This document shows positions 31,990-43,499 of a DNA stretch of 64,000 nt, in pieces. Every line of letters begins with the position of its first letter. The stretch's first letter is position 1. Origin of the DNA: Tenodera sinensis (taxonomy: Eukaryota > Arthropoda > Insecta > Mantodea > Mantidae); the NCBI GenBank assembly GCA_030765045.1, contig CM060962.1, forward strand, positions 267,461,330 through 267,525,329, read 5' to 3'. Under the pieces are notes generated by a model. It saw only the letters and a list, made by a program, of their open reading frames with translations, made no database searches and was not told where the DNA came from. The translations under genes and the position numbers were made by a program.

Positions 31990-32880
31990 ACTTACTACTT
32001 TAACCATTTCTGCTGCTCCTGTCACAAACTGCCAACAATTAAAGAGGGCCGAGCTAGATTTGAGTATTGCCAACTTCTCTGATGTGAACAAGAAACAAAA
32101 CACAAACGAAATCTCACAAACAACTGACTCAGATTCCGAAACTAACAGGGTAGGTAATCACGCAAAATTCAGACATGGAAATCCTCCAATCACGCTAAAC
32201 AATCATGTGATATAGATTCTCTTACTACTGATTCACAAATACACAAGAAAATAGCCAACAAAATGGTTGAAACTAGACCAGAAACTTCGCTTATTCACTA
32301 CAAACGAGTACTGTCGACAAGTAGCATAACTGACACAAATGGGGGAAGGACTCTGACTCTACACAGGAAGGCACTTCTGAAAACTAGGAAACAAGTAATA
32401 CCAGAACACCAACACACTAAGAAAAAAACAGAATTAGAGACCAAGAAAACAAGAATCGGCGAGGCAGTGTCATCGGTGTGGAAATTAATGGAGGAAAACT
32501 CAAAACGAGTTTGTTATAACGCGGTCAGCAGCTATTTGGCCCTCTGGAAAATACCTTTAGAATTTCAGACTATGAACTTTGACCCTCAGCTACACCAATG
32601 ATCTTTAAGAGGTTTGCGAACACAACAAAAGAGCTCCTCCTTAATTTTACAAATCGTGGGATTAAACGCACATGCACCACACCAATAAAGAAACAAACAA
32701 TATGCCAACATCATGGTCTCCAGCCAGTCCTAAACCTTACTCAATTCACTCAGCTTAAAAATGGCACTAAAATATTAGAATGAAACCTTAATGGTTTCTA
32801 TAGACATTATGAATATCTTCAGTTTATTTTAAACAAAAATAATCTCTTCAAGAAACCAATTTTAAGTAAGAATATGTAGC
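31990..32880 (+). pseudogene. LINE remnant: ORF1-like region and start of the endonuclease domain
   Basis: Several overlapping frames. The 3' part (about 32750-32860) reads NGTKILE*NLNGFYRHYEYL, then QFILNKNN, the (L/I)(L/Q)xWNLNG opening of the apurinic-like endonuclease of Jockey/I-type LINEs, with TGA in place of the Trp codon. The preceding frames (32263-32601, KMVETRPETSLIHYKRVLST... MEENSKRVCYNAVSSYLALW) would then be the ORF1 side, which I do not recognise in detail. The element breaks off at about 32880; polymerase is absent. Confidence 0.55.
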
Positions 32881-33412
32881 TCACATGAAATCATACGTAA
32901 TCTAGCCCTCATATTATAATAACCGAATAGTTCTCCGTGTTAGGGAACATTCCATAAATTAATGAATTAAAACCATCTTTATTTTCTGTAGCTATTGTAG
33001 TAAACTCGTCAACAACGATTACGATTTGTAATAAGTACTTTTCAAACTGTACTGAAATAGGACTATCGACATCACATAATCTACTGGAGTAACTGCCTAA
33101 ACCACGAACAAGCTCATGACATTTTTTTTCAAAATGAGGCCATACTAATTATTGCAGAACACAATATTGTTCTAAATTGTTTTAACAGAAGCACTGAACA
33201 TTCATTCAAAAAAAACTGAAAATTGATTCTTCTGAAATAAGATACAATAAAATAAAATAAAAATAACTGGTAGAAGCATATTACAATGTCCAACCGCTGG
33301 GGCATCAACGTTTTTAGCCACTGTCATCAATCATACATTTAGGACATGCAAAATATGGATCAGTTCCGGTCTCTACATAGTTAACACGGTACTATTTTGC
33401 AAAATTGAGGCG
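32881..33412. other. No recognisable feature
   Basis: AT-rich sequence. Confidence 0.5.
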
Positions 33413-33780
33413 TTAAACCTGGTGCTCCTCTTCCTTGTAAGATTGTTGCCATTCCTTGCAGATATTCTCTTTCTCATATGTTCGAATCGCTGCTCCTGCC
33501 TTGTCCTTTTCAGCACGAGTAGTTTTCTTAGCTTTTAAATAATTTATAAACTCTTGGTTGCTATAAAATCGGATTTTCGGGATTTCCTTTCGGTTCCTGA
33601 TTTACTTTTGATATCCAGGGAAGTTGTTGGAGAGAGACTTAGCTGTTCAACGCTGATCTAGGATGTAGAAGCTTGAGTCTGAACTTTTTGTGTTGTTATG
33701 TTCCCATTATTTGGGATTGCCTCCTGAAAATTCTCCAAGGGAACTTGATTTTGAGATTCAAGAATCTAATTTTCAACACC
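33413..33780 (-). pseudogene. Unidentified decayed coding segment
   Basis: Minus strand: VPLENFQEAIPNNGNITTQK, then VQTQASTS, stop, ISVEQLSLSPTTSLDIKSK and SGTERKSRKSDF in one frame. After a one-base shift comes FYSNQEFINYLKAKKTTRAE, KDKAGAAIRTYEKENICKEW and QQSYKEEEHQV with a stop. Two in-frame stops and one shift over about 120 codons, with protein-like composition between them, suggest an old coding sequence. A basic, Ser/Thr-rich region followed by a charged helical tail fits a DNA-binding or transposon accessory protein, but no family is recognised. Confidence 0.35.
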
Positions 33781-35162
33781 AGGTTCTCTATTTTCATGTG
33801 AGAATGAACATGAAATTGAATATAACTTCAATAAAAATTATGCAAATAATTATTTAGACACGATTTGTACCTATGAAAGGTTTATTATCGAGCATGCCTA
33901 AGTATAGTAATTATACGTCTGGCAGCTACACCTTAATGGACCTCGTTAAAGTACACCTCTACCTCAAGGTGCAGTTTTCCACCAATCAGAAGAAAACGCA
34001 ACTATCGATTATTCCCATGCGTTCAATCGAATAACAGCTAGCTCGAGTTTAGAAAAATAAAAATATCAGACACGAGTGACAGTGGGGTGCAGCTTAGACC
34101 ACCAGAAATTTCTGCATGATATGATTAATACCTCATTGCCACAAAAATCAATAAATGAGTACGAAAACTTCTATGTACAATTCATGGATTGGAGAAAGTC
34201 AAAATAAATAACATCATTTTCAGAAATTTTGCTGGTGTGCTTCGAATATATAATTTTCGCGAAGTATGAAACCTTGGCCTTGTTGTTGTCCCACTGATTT
34301 ATTTTGAAATCACATGCTCAAGGTCGCGATCAGAATAAAATCAATACTTTCGTGTCTGCGCACACATCAAAACGCTACCAGCCGTTTTACGGCGTAAGGT
34401 AAGGTCAAAGCACTTATTGACTCAGGTGAGTAAAGAATATGAAAAATAATGTATAAATATTTAAAGTATTTAGGCTTTTTTAAGTTAGAGACATGCTCTA
34501 GCTTAAATAGTCGTATGAAACTTGACTATAATGGCAGTTGAAACGCTCGTATGAAAGTTATGACACGAGCAGCTTGTTTCATAAACATACTCGCATCTTA
34601 ATTACTACTAGTACAGTCTCCTTGTATAATATACTATAAAATATGTATTGAATTAATTGCGAGAGGAAAATTTCTCTGTCCTTTTGCCCTACCCGAGCCT
34701 TGTCCGTCCGCCCAACAGTGCTGTCAAACAGAAAATAAATCAAGAGGCAGACCGGTTGGAGACTTACTCTAGTAAGCTTCGTCACTGATAGATGAAAACT
34801 TGATGTCACCATGTCCACATGTGCAACATTCCTTTACACCTTCGTTCTCCATAAAACCTTACGTGTAACGGAAGGAGTCTTACACTTCAAGTAGCTAGAC
34901 GACAAATATTGAATTGCACGTTATCTTCGAGATAATCACAGATCCTTTCCGCAATATGCCGGCACAACTGTAACGTACGCAGTGATACCAACATTGGTAA
35001 GAAAATTACACTAAATGTTCTTAGCAACTAATCAACATGACAGAGCCATAGGGAAATTGTTGGCTACACAAATTAGGGTTACTCAACAATGGACAACCAC
35101 TCATTATGATTTACCCAATAATTTCTACGCTAACATCGATTTATCTTTTTGTACCCTGCATA
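33781..35162. other. No recognisable gene or element
   Basis: AT-rich; small frames at 34579-34818 (minus) and 35015-35197 (plus) are not supported. Confidence 0.5.
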
Positions 35163-35164
35163 TA

Positions 35165-35843
35165 CCGGGTGGAAGGGAAGTCATTACAATAATTTAAACT
35201 AGTGGTAGATCTCGTTATTTGGAGCACATTTTGTATCTTACGTTTTTGTCTCTGACCATTTCGTACGGAGATATTTTAGTTTTATCGAAAACAACCTGGC
35301 AACACTGCAGATAGTGTGGGTGGTCACTTTCCCTAGCTCAGTACATAAACAAGCAGCGTAACGGTGCGTCTTAAAAACAAACTCATACCCTGCCTTGTCT
35401 TCCGTGTTTACTGTGGAGTGTAGGGGCTAATCACAAGCCATAGCTCCCAACGAAAGCGAAAGTGCGCGGCCTGTTTACATTCACAAACTAGGTCAATTCC
35501 CTGACCAACCTCAACGCAACGTTGTCGACTTACGTAATGCGTGAGAGAGCAGCTTGGAGTATTCCTTCACGTGTTTTAAGTGATTAATTATTTCTTAACC
35601 CAGTGTGATGTCTCATAATTACTACCAAAGCTATGTCAGAAATAAGTTACTCTGCGCATCTTACAAGTAACAAACTGTTATCTTCGTACATTCTTGTGGA
35701 ATTACGCATCCAATTGGGATAAAAAGTTATTTACTTTTTCATAATTGCCTGATCAAAGAACAAAATGCCATTAGACTTCTTTGTTTGTAATGCCTATGTG
35801 AAGCACATGTTAGAAAGAATGTAATGACTTCCCTTCCACCCTG
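35165..35843. mobile_element. MITE, 679 bp, 24-bp TIRs and TA target site
   Basis: The left end CCGGGTGGAAGGGAAGTCAT continues TACA (35165-35188). The right end 35820-35843 is its inverted copy with one mismatch (CAGGGTGG...). TA flanks both ends (35163-35164, 35844-35845), pointing to the Tc1/mariner superfamily. No transposase frame is present. The inside is unique in this window. Confidence 0.88.
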
Positions 35844-36125
35844 TACATATGTATCTATGCCGCTTCTTCACTTGAAAATTTACTGAAACCGTTCATAATA
35901 ATGAGCATTTTCGCATTGTCATTTGTAACATACTTAATATAAACAAAATTCACTAACTGTATTAAAAGCTTTGCAAAATGAGTTATTGCTCAAATTTCTT
36001 TTCCACTCGGAAATCATAATGTTCCCTGGCGGAATGAAAACTGTAGAGAAATCAAAGTAAGTAAATAAAAATCAGGCCTTGCTTCACAGGATATCCCAAT
36101 GTAAGCAACAAGCAGAATTCTTATG

Positions 36126-36500
36126 TCAGGCAAATGCTCCTCGGATTGTGAGACAAACAAAAAAGAAACACGAGTTTCCTTTCAACGTTAACTGACAGAA
36201 GATATCTGTCAGTTTTATGTGACAAAATAAGAAAGTTAAAGGGACTGTGTTTTCCAGACAATGGTTATTCGTAATCCTGATATTAGCAATAATTACAACG
36301 AGTTTCCACGAGATAGCAACTATCTTTGCCAATTCTTTCACAAAAATGTTGAATTTTATCTGAAGTGATAAACTATCATTAAACCTAAGCTTACATACAC
36401 AAATCCATAATAAATGTACCACAATGCTTACAATGTTACAAATAATATCGAAGAAATACAAAATGCTTTTTAAGTTGTAAAACAGGATACCATATCAGAA
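36126..36500 (-). other. Hydrophobic open frame, about 125 residues, doubtful
   Basis: The minus frame has several membrane-like stretches (ILYFFDIICNIVSIVVHLLWIC, VAISWKLVVIIANI) and ends QLTLKGNSCFFFVCLTIRGAFA plus stop. A faint resemblance to the C-terminal region of insect gustatory receptors (HC...; QL...) was noticed but the TYhhhhhQF signature is missing. AT-rich DNA easily gives such frames. Confidence 0.12.
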
Positions 36501-38110
36501 AATATCCCTTTAGATATTTTAGAGCAACTACGTCAGGTTGGCGTTCTTTATCTAACAAAAATGTTCAACAATATATGGATTAATAATAGTTCTCCGTCAT
36601 GGCAACGCTTAATAGTAATACTTATTCCCAAGTCAAACAAAGATACTTTACTTCCAGAAAATCGCAGGTCTATTACCTTAACATTTACTACCTATCTGTA
36701 AAGTAATGGGAAAATTCAAGGCAAACTTCTACATCTTCATTTCACGACTGATCACTTAATAGCAATTGAAACTGAAATTAAAGAGATATTTCATAATTTC
36801 CGGCACCTTATATGTATCACTTTAGATATAGAAAAGGCCTATGATACACTTAACAGACACTACGTCTTAAAAGTAAGGCATAATATTAACACAAATGAAC
36901 ACATGGTATGTTTCATCTTTCACTTCCTTCAAAATCGACAGATCCGAGGCAGTGCAAATGATTGTAGCCTAGGTATTAATTGAAAATGGCGTCCCTCAAG
37001 GCTCAATTTTGAATGTAACATTCCTTATTGTTCATGAACAAAATGGTGAGTCATATTTCACTGTCCATTAAAGCATGTCTCTTAGCAGATGATGTTTTTA
37101 ATTTTTGCAAGAGTAGAAATACATCTACATCTCAAGAAATGTTGCAGAAACTTTGTTACTAGGTGGAACGTTTGATGAAATACTAACTTGGACTTATATT
37201 ATCCTATTTATATACGATAGTTTAAAATAACAAGTCACCTTTCCACTGCGAAAATAAAATTTAAATTGTATAAATATATTGAAAGATAAATAGTTAGGAG
37301 GAATATTGCCTGTATAAAAGCTGGTTTATCCTACCCAAATGTACAATTAGGTGGTTGCTAAATAAAACCTCATACACACAAACCTCAGCGTCTATTCAAC
37401 TTATTAGCTTTCTAGATAAAATTAATTTCTGCTTAAAGAAACAACAGTTACGGGGATGATGGCAGTAGGACTTCACAATAATCCTTAAAAACCTATAAGC
37501 TAACCTAGATATGAAACTCTATAGGGAAGGACAAACACCTAAAATAGATTGTTAACAGCCTTTCAAAGAAGTGTGCTGTTCATATTCTGATTATGTCTCA
37601 AAATCAGCACATGGAGTAGGATGTGCAATAATCCTACCAAATAAGTTCTGACTGAAAAACTTCCTGAATGTTTTTATATATTTTTAGGGGAACTATACGC
37701 TATAAAATAATCGTTTAGTACATTAGAGAGTCTAATGAGTAGTAATTCATACTCTTTTCAGATTCCAAATTCAGCTGTTATGGCAACTCAAGAAGTTAAC
37801 ACAGAAAAATAACTTGCACAGTATGTTCAGTTTTCATATAACCAGACCATAGAACAAGCGAAATATGGTTTCTTGTTGAAATCCATCTCACCAAGAAATT
37901 TCCGGCAGTGGAAAAGCAGACGATGCAGCTAAAACTACTCTTCGGAATCGTATTCGTAACTCTGGCGTTTCAATATGCCATTCAGACTTCTCTATTTACA
38001 TTCCAATAAAAAATCAAGGAAGTTCTGAAAACCCAATGGTCCAATAACCATTGTATTTATGTCTTGTTCATTTATAGAATGCCGCCGCTTTGATCTCCAG
38101 AGAGAGATGC
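36480..38110 (+). pseudogene. LINE ORF2 remnant: reverse transcriptase plus RNase H (I-like)
   Basis: Pieces in changing frames, in the expected order. SPSWQRLIVILIPKSNKDTL, then LPENRRSITLT, is RT motif 1. ICITLDIEKAYDTLNRHYVL (about 36815-36870) is motif A with its catalytic Asp. NGVPQGSILNVT (about 36985-37020) is motif B. LADDVFNFCKSRN (about 37085-37120) is the YADD-equivalent motif C. Further on, SAHGVGCAIILPNKF, GELYAIK and DSKFSCYGN, then GSGKADDAAKT (about 37600-37935), follow the RNase H order. An RNase H behind the RT suggests an I-like rather than a Jockey element. Many stops. Confidence 0.7.
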
Positions 38111-38207
38111 CTACTAATATAACATTTTTAATAATGAAAATATGCATAACATTGTTATGTTTTAAATGAGATTAATAACTACAGTGTAATTTGAAATTGT
38201 AACATAC

Positions 38208-38658
38208 TATGACAATGACACCCGCTACACATCGTGCGACTAGCGTGCCCGAACAAAGGCGCTCAAGGTCAAGCTTCCCACACCACTCACGAGATCAAAC
38301 ACGCGACTAACAACAATCAGGCGGCAACAAAAAATGTTTTCCAGGGCATTCGAGAAGTATCGGGCAGCCGGGTTGTTTGTAGGCGTTTGAGAAAGTTCTG
38401 GCTTAGTCATCTCTGGTATAAAAACTTTCTGAATGATTGGATCGTCGGAGTTAGTGCCTGAGAGACAGAGAAAGTGAAGAAAGACAGTGAAAGAAGTGAG
38501 TTAAGATTACGAAAACAAAACAGTTATGATTTGCAGTATCACAAAAGACTGTAGACTGTGTTAACGTCTGTAGAAGAGAACTGCGTTTTTGTACAACAGT
38601 TTAGAACAAAAATAAAGTGGTAGGAAAGTAACTGGACTGATTTTGTCGTTTTGTCACA
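38208..38658 (+). mobile_element. Solo LTR (family LTR-1), plus orientation
   Basis: Starts TATGAC (relative of TGTGAC in the copy at 59012-59618), ends GTCACA, and is flanked by ATAC on both sides (38204-38207, 38659-38662), a 4-bp target duplication. It contains a TATAAAA box at 38417-38423 and AATAAA at 38611-38616. GAGAGACAGAGAAAGTGAAG (38461-38480) and ACTGGACTGATTTTGTCG near the end are shared with the other two copies. No internal retrotransposon sequence is next to it. Confidence 0.85.
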
Positions 38659-38662
38659 ATAC

Positions 38663-39499
38663 ATTCGTGTAGCTCTTAAATGGTTCATTGATATTCAATG
38701 TCATTTTGAAGATTTACCCATGTTAAATATTTCTGAGCAATTTATTACTTTCTGTATAGTTTTCTAAGGATGGTGTTACTGTCTTAAACTTATTGTGTTT
38801 ATTGCTACTTGTGTAGGCAACAATACTGCTAATTAGTGTAATTTATATCACATTCCAGTGCATATTCGGTAAATTATCACCGTTATCATGTATAAATGTT
38901 ACAATCGGGATAAAACTTGTATGAATCAAACTGACTAAAAATAAATGCATAACAAACAGGATCACGTTACTTCCGTTTCAAGCAGGTTTCACTGTGCTTT
39001 CGACCTTCGCCCCTTCTTTTCAATATTTTAACATGTTTTCTGGGCTCACGCCACCCAGTTTGAGGACTACTGTACCAAAGAATAAAGCTTCTACTTTTAT
39101 TTTTGTTTTCTGTTACCTACACGGCGCTCTCAATGGTTCATTTCTAAAAATGTTTTTCCTTAAGACACCGAGAGAGAAGATAGTGTTACAAGTCAGCAGG
39201 AAATTCTTATGATGGAACTCAAGTTGACGTTAAAGACATCAGAAAAATTGCTCAGGAGATAGCAGCAATGTGCAGTTAGTTGGAGGAAACGGAACTTGTA
39301 AGAAGGATAGTTTTTCATATCGAGGTCCGCAGAAGAAACGTTTGAAACGTCCAAATATTATTTTCTCCGTGAGATTTATATTACCGTCATCTGTTTTGTC
39401 TACGTAGACTCTTCTTATATGAAGCGTCTTACAAATAGAGCACAAGACAGCAAAAACGTTCATAGAAGGAAAGCAAAAGAAAAGTACCCAACTGGTATC
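38663..39499. other. No recognisable gene or element
   Basis: Small frames at 38994-39212 (plus) and 39239-39463 (minus) lack motifs. Confidence 0.5.
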
Positions 39500-39655
39500 T
39501 CAGGAGGTAACGTCTGTGGCCTGCATTCTGCAAGTTCCGGGTTCATATCCCGTGGGCCATCCAAAGTCACTGCGATATTTTCGTGGTTTACCTCAATCGA
39601 TTAGTTAAATACCGGAATGGATGTTTAATACCACGACCCAAAGTTTCACCTTAAG
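39500..39655 (+). mobile_element. SINE-C, copy 3
   Basis: CTCAGGAGGTAACGTCTGTG, then GCCTGCATTCTGCAAGTTCC and a B-box-like GGGTTCATATCCCG, then a TTTTCGTGGTTTACC body like that of copy 1. The first bases of the tRNA head are lost. Confidence 0.65.
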
Positions 39656-39689
39656 TCTAGAACTACAAATGTAAATCGATGGCTGCAGC

Positions 39690-39905
39690 GAGTGTAGGTG
39701 TACAACACTGTAGAAACATACACAGTTGCCTGGTACAGGTATTTTTTAGACGTGACGAATAATCTGCTAGGATCTGTGCGAGTGACGTCATACAATTTGA
39801 TGGTGAGGGTGGCGTCTCTGTGTCTTTCCTGGAAATAAACAAGATACTGCTGATAATGCTAGCGGGCACTATACTTACACTTTACTCGTGAAACTACTTA
39901 TCTCG
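39690..39905 (+). repeat. Dispersed repeat U, copy 2 (right part)
   Basis: GGTATTTTTTAGACGTGACG, TGCGAGTGACGTCATAC, GGAAATAAACAAGATACTGC and GCGGGCACTATACTTACAC match 23905-24040 in order. Confidence 0.55.
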
Positions 39906-40009
39906 ACAGTTAAAAATTATGTTATAAACATGCTCAACATACCAGAACCTTATAATAAAATTAAGTATGAAATCAGATGGAAGCGGTTTTGCAGTAAAAG
40001 AATTGATTA

Positions 40010-40748
40010 AATAATCATACATAAATAAAGGCCTTATCATGTGCAGACGATGTAGCATTAATACAGAAAGGTGAAGATGATTTACAACGCACTATATATG
40101 AATTAAGCTTAATTATAAGTATATAAGGACTAAAATTTTAACATTTCTAAAACAAAAACAAAAATAATGGCTTTTGGGGAACGCCATAAATAAGAACTAA
40201 AATTATTTTAGATGATCAATCTTTAGAAAAAGTATAAAATTCCAGAACCTTGGATGTGAAACAGACTCACAGAGAGAAAGAGGTATAAATCTAAATTATC
40301 AATATTTCAAACTATGTGCGAAACGTCATACAACTCTTTAAGGCATAAAACAAGAAAGGATACAAGAATTAAATGTTATGAAATAATAACAAAACCAGTA
40401 TTTTTATATGAAAGTGGAGCCTAGATTGCAACAAAGAAAATGGAAAGTAAGTACAAGGATTTGAAATGAAATTCTTGAGAAGAACTAATGGATGTACAAA
40501 ACTAGACCAATAAATACCAAGTGATGTGATAAGAACTGAACTGAAAGTGAAATCTATAAATGAAGAAATAAAACGCTATAGAAATAATTGGATATTGTAT
40601 GTGGAGAGGATGGACTAAGATATGCTTCCGAAAACAGCTCTAAATTACAAACCAGCAGGGACAAAGGATGTGGGCAGACCGCAGAAGAGATGGAGAGACT
40701 TGCTGTCAAAAACGGAACAGACAATATGTCTAATCCATGGGGTAGAAG

Positions 40749-40780
<32 letters not shown>

Positions 40781-41348
40781 CTAATGGTGACGATGATGAT
40801 GGTAATGGTGATGATGGTGGTGGTGGTGGTGGTGGTGGTGATGATGATGGTGGTGATGATGGTGGTGGTGGTGGTGATGATGATGGTGGTGATGGTGGTG
40901 GTGGTGGTGGTGATGATGGTGGTGATGGTGGTGGTGATGATGATGATGATGATTGTGCTAGTGCTGACGATGATGATAGTAATGGTGATGATGGTGGTGA
41001 TGATGGTGGTGGTGGTGATGATGATGGTGATGATGATGGTGATGGTGGTGGTGATGATGATGATGATGATTGTGCTAGTGGTGACGATGATGATAGTAAT
41101 GGTGATGATGGTGGTGATGGTGGTGGTGATGATGGTGGTGATGATGATGATGATGAAGATGATGATGATGGTGGTGATGGTGGTGGTGGTGGTGATGATG
41201 ATGGTGGTGATGGTGGTGATGATGATGATGATTGTGCTAGTGGTGACGATGATGATAGTAATGGTGATGATGATGGTGGTGGTGGTGATGATGATGGTGG
41301 TGATGATGATGGTGATGATGATGGTGATGGTGATGGTGATGGTGGTGG

Positions 41349-41384
<36 letters not shown>
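40010..41384 (+). pseudogene. LINE ORF2 C-terminal half running into its (GAT/GGT)n tail
   Basis: 40045 onward encodes ADDVALIQKGEDDLQRTIYE, the YADD motif region. Further decayed pieces lead to VERMD*DMLPKTALNYKPAG and TKDVGRPQKRWRDLL (about 40590-40705), the usual C-terminus of RTE/CR1-like LINEs. At 40748 the sequence changes to GAT/GGT triplets that run to 41384. The array therefore grew from the element's own tail, as (AAG)n did at 14415. Several frameshifts and stops; 5' truncated. Confidence 0.7.
40748..41384. repeat. (GAT/GGT)n array, about 640 bp, with internal higher-order units
   Basis: GRT triplets with occasional GAC and GCT. A marker GATTGTGCTAGTG(C/G)TGAC, then GATGATGATAGTAATGG, occurs three times (about 40952, 41068, 41231), so blocks of roughly 115-165 bp were duplicated. 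The large Asp/Gly, Met/Val and Ile/Thr frames (up to 283 residues) are its translations. Confidence 0.95.
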
Positions 41385-41385
<1 letters not shown>

Positions 41386-42156
41386 ATAAGAAAGACTGCT
41401 AACCATACGCTTAGAAATAGGCCTCATTGTTCAATATAAGTAATGCTCTCTTGCCCTTAAAACTGTAACCCTTATATACACACATAAGAGTCCAGATTCT
41501 TAGCCACAGCTACAAGCGCTTCCAGCTGTGCTGTAGGGTACATTTTGCTAAGTGGCACCTAGCGTTATCCCCTTGATCTGCTTACAACCCTGTACAGGAG
41601 AGGGATGAAACATATTCGTGGGGTTACCGAGCACAATGCAGCCAAGCGGGTAATTGAAGGTAAGGGTTAGCCATGTACTACGCCCTGCACCCAGTCCCTC
41701 AGGGACCTTACAGCAGAAAACGTGCCTCGACTACCACTTTCAGTGCGCAATTAATGTATTCTGCTACGTCACCAGTCACAACAGCTCCGGAAGAAACAAA
41801 TTCCTCTTAAATCCTACACATTACTTCAGGCATTAGGGTAAAAGGAGGAAACGAGGCAAGGGGAAAGGGGAAAGGGGAAAGGGGCAGAGGAGTTCAGAGA
41901 AGGGAAGCGTGGTGTTGTGAGGAGATAAAGTGGAAAGGCGCGAAGAAGAGAGGAAAAGAAATTAGAAGAGGAATACAACGAAGGAGAGAGAAAACATTTT
42001 ACGTGTTACATTCATAGTCTCTACCCTCTAACGTTTGTAGTATATCACTTTTATAAATTATTCTTAAGACGGTACTGCTTTCTGCTATTTCTCTACTTCA
42101 TGTTAATTGTAGAAATTTGTTTCATTGCATATTTATTGTAGGTATTATGTGGACTG
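41385..42156. other. Unassigned; contains a potential G-quadruplex at 41860-41884
   Basis: 41450-41830 is unique, moderately GC-rich sequence without a recognisable frame. 41860-41884 is four GGGG runs spaced by AAA. A purine-rich tract follows to 41995. Confidence 0.6.
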
Positions 42157-43164
42157 AATGAGTGAGTGAGTGGGTGGGTGAGTGGGTGAGTTAGTGAGTG
42201 AGTGAGTTAGTGAGTGAGTGAGTTAGTGAGTGAGTGAGTTAGTGAGTGAGTGAGTGCGTGAGTTAGTGAGTGGGTGAGTTAGTCAGTGAGTGAGTTAGTG
42301 AGTGAGTTAGTGAGTGAGTTAGTGAGTGAGTGAGTTAGTGAGTGAGTTAGTTAGTGAGTGAGTGAGCTAGTGAGTGGGTGAGTTAGTGAGTGAGTTAGTT
42401 AGTGAGTGAGTTAGTGAGTGAGTTAGTGAGTGAGTTAGTTAGTGAGTGAGTTAGTTAGTGAGTGAGTTAGTGAGTGAGTTAGTGAGTGAGTTAGTGAGTG
42501 AGTGAGTGAGTGAGTGAGTTAGTGAGTGAGTTAGTTAGTGAGTGAGTTAGTTAGTGAGTGAGTTAGTTAGTGAGTGAGTTAGTGAGTGAGTTAGTTAGTG
42601 AGTGAGTGAGTGAGTGTGTGAGTGAGTGAGTTAGTGAGTGAGTTAGTGAGTGAATGAGTTAGTGAGTGTGTGAGTTAGTGAGTGAGTGTGTGAGTGAGTG
42701 AGTGAGTGAGTGTGTGAGTGAGTGAGTGAGTTAGTGAGTGAGTGAGTGAGTGTGTGTGTGAGTGAGTGAGTGAGTGAATGTGTGAGTGAGTGAGTGAGTG
42801 AGTTAGTGAGTGAGTGAGTGAGTGGGTGGGTGGGTGGGTGAGTGAGTGAGTGAGTGATTGAGTGAGTTAGTGAGTGGGTGAGTGAGTGAGTGAGTGAGTG
42901 GGTGGGTGAGTGAGTGAGTGAGTTAGTGAGTGAGTGAGTGAGTGGGTTGGTGGGTGGGTGAGTGAGTGAATGAGAGAGTGAGTGAGTGAGTGAATGAGTG
43001 AGTGATTGAGTGAGTTAGTGAGTGAGTGAGTGAGTGGGTAGGTGGGTGGGTGAGTGAGTGAGTGAATGAGAGAGTGAGTGAGTGAGTGAGTAGGTGAGTG
43101 AGTGAGTTAGTGAGTGAGTGAGTGAGTGAGTTAGTGAGTGAGTGAGTGAGTGAGTGAGTGAGTC
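42157..43164. repeat. (GTGA/GTTA)n tetranucleotide array, about 1.0 kb
   Basis: GAGT-type tetranucleotides mixed with GTTA, GGGT and GTGT variants, forming longer patterns such as GTGAGTGAGTTA. No other sequence interrupts it. Confidence 0.97.
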
Positions 43165-43499
43165 GGATTTAAGGGCCCGTCGACGAGGTCACTTGGGCCT
43201 GTAGAATGTGGGTACAGGAGAGCGAGGCGATAGTGAAATCTTCAAAAACCTGATCGCAATATAATGGCTTTGAAATACATATCCTCATATCCTGTACAAC
43301 GTAGCCAGAAACAAAAGAATGGTGGCTTAACAACTTCATATGTAACAATATTGGAAAGTTCAACCAGGAACAAATATATTAGTTAATGCTACCAGGTGGT
43401 TATATAAACATATATGTATGTAATGTGAGACAAGTTCGATTTATGTGTTATGGTCTTCTGACAGTATTTTTTTCATGTATCTCATATGATCTCATATGA
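43165..43499. other. Unassigned spacer between satellite and W870
   Basis: No recognisable feature. Confidence 0.5.

Noticed and set aside
36126..36500. Gustatory receptor gene fragment on the minus strand
   Set aside because: Resemblance limited to hydrophobic pattern and a few residues; the signature C-terminus is missing and the DNA is AT-rich.
40588..41439. Frames of 255-283 residues (Asp/Gly, Met/Val, Ile/Thr repeats)
   Set aside because: Translations of a GAT/GGT array at the tail of a LINE fragment.
42157..43164. Telomeric array
   Set aside because: Units are GTGA/GTTA tetramers, not the insect TTAGG repeat, and unique sequence continues on both sides.
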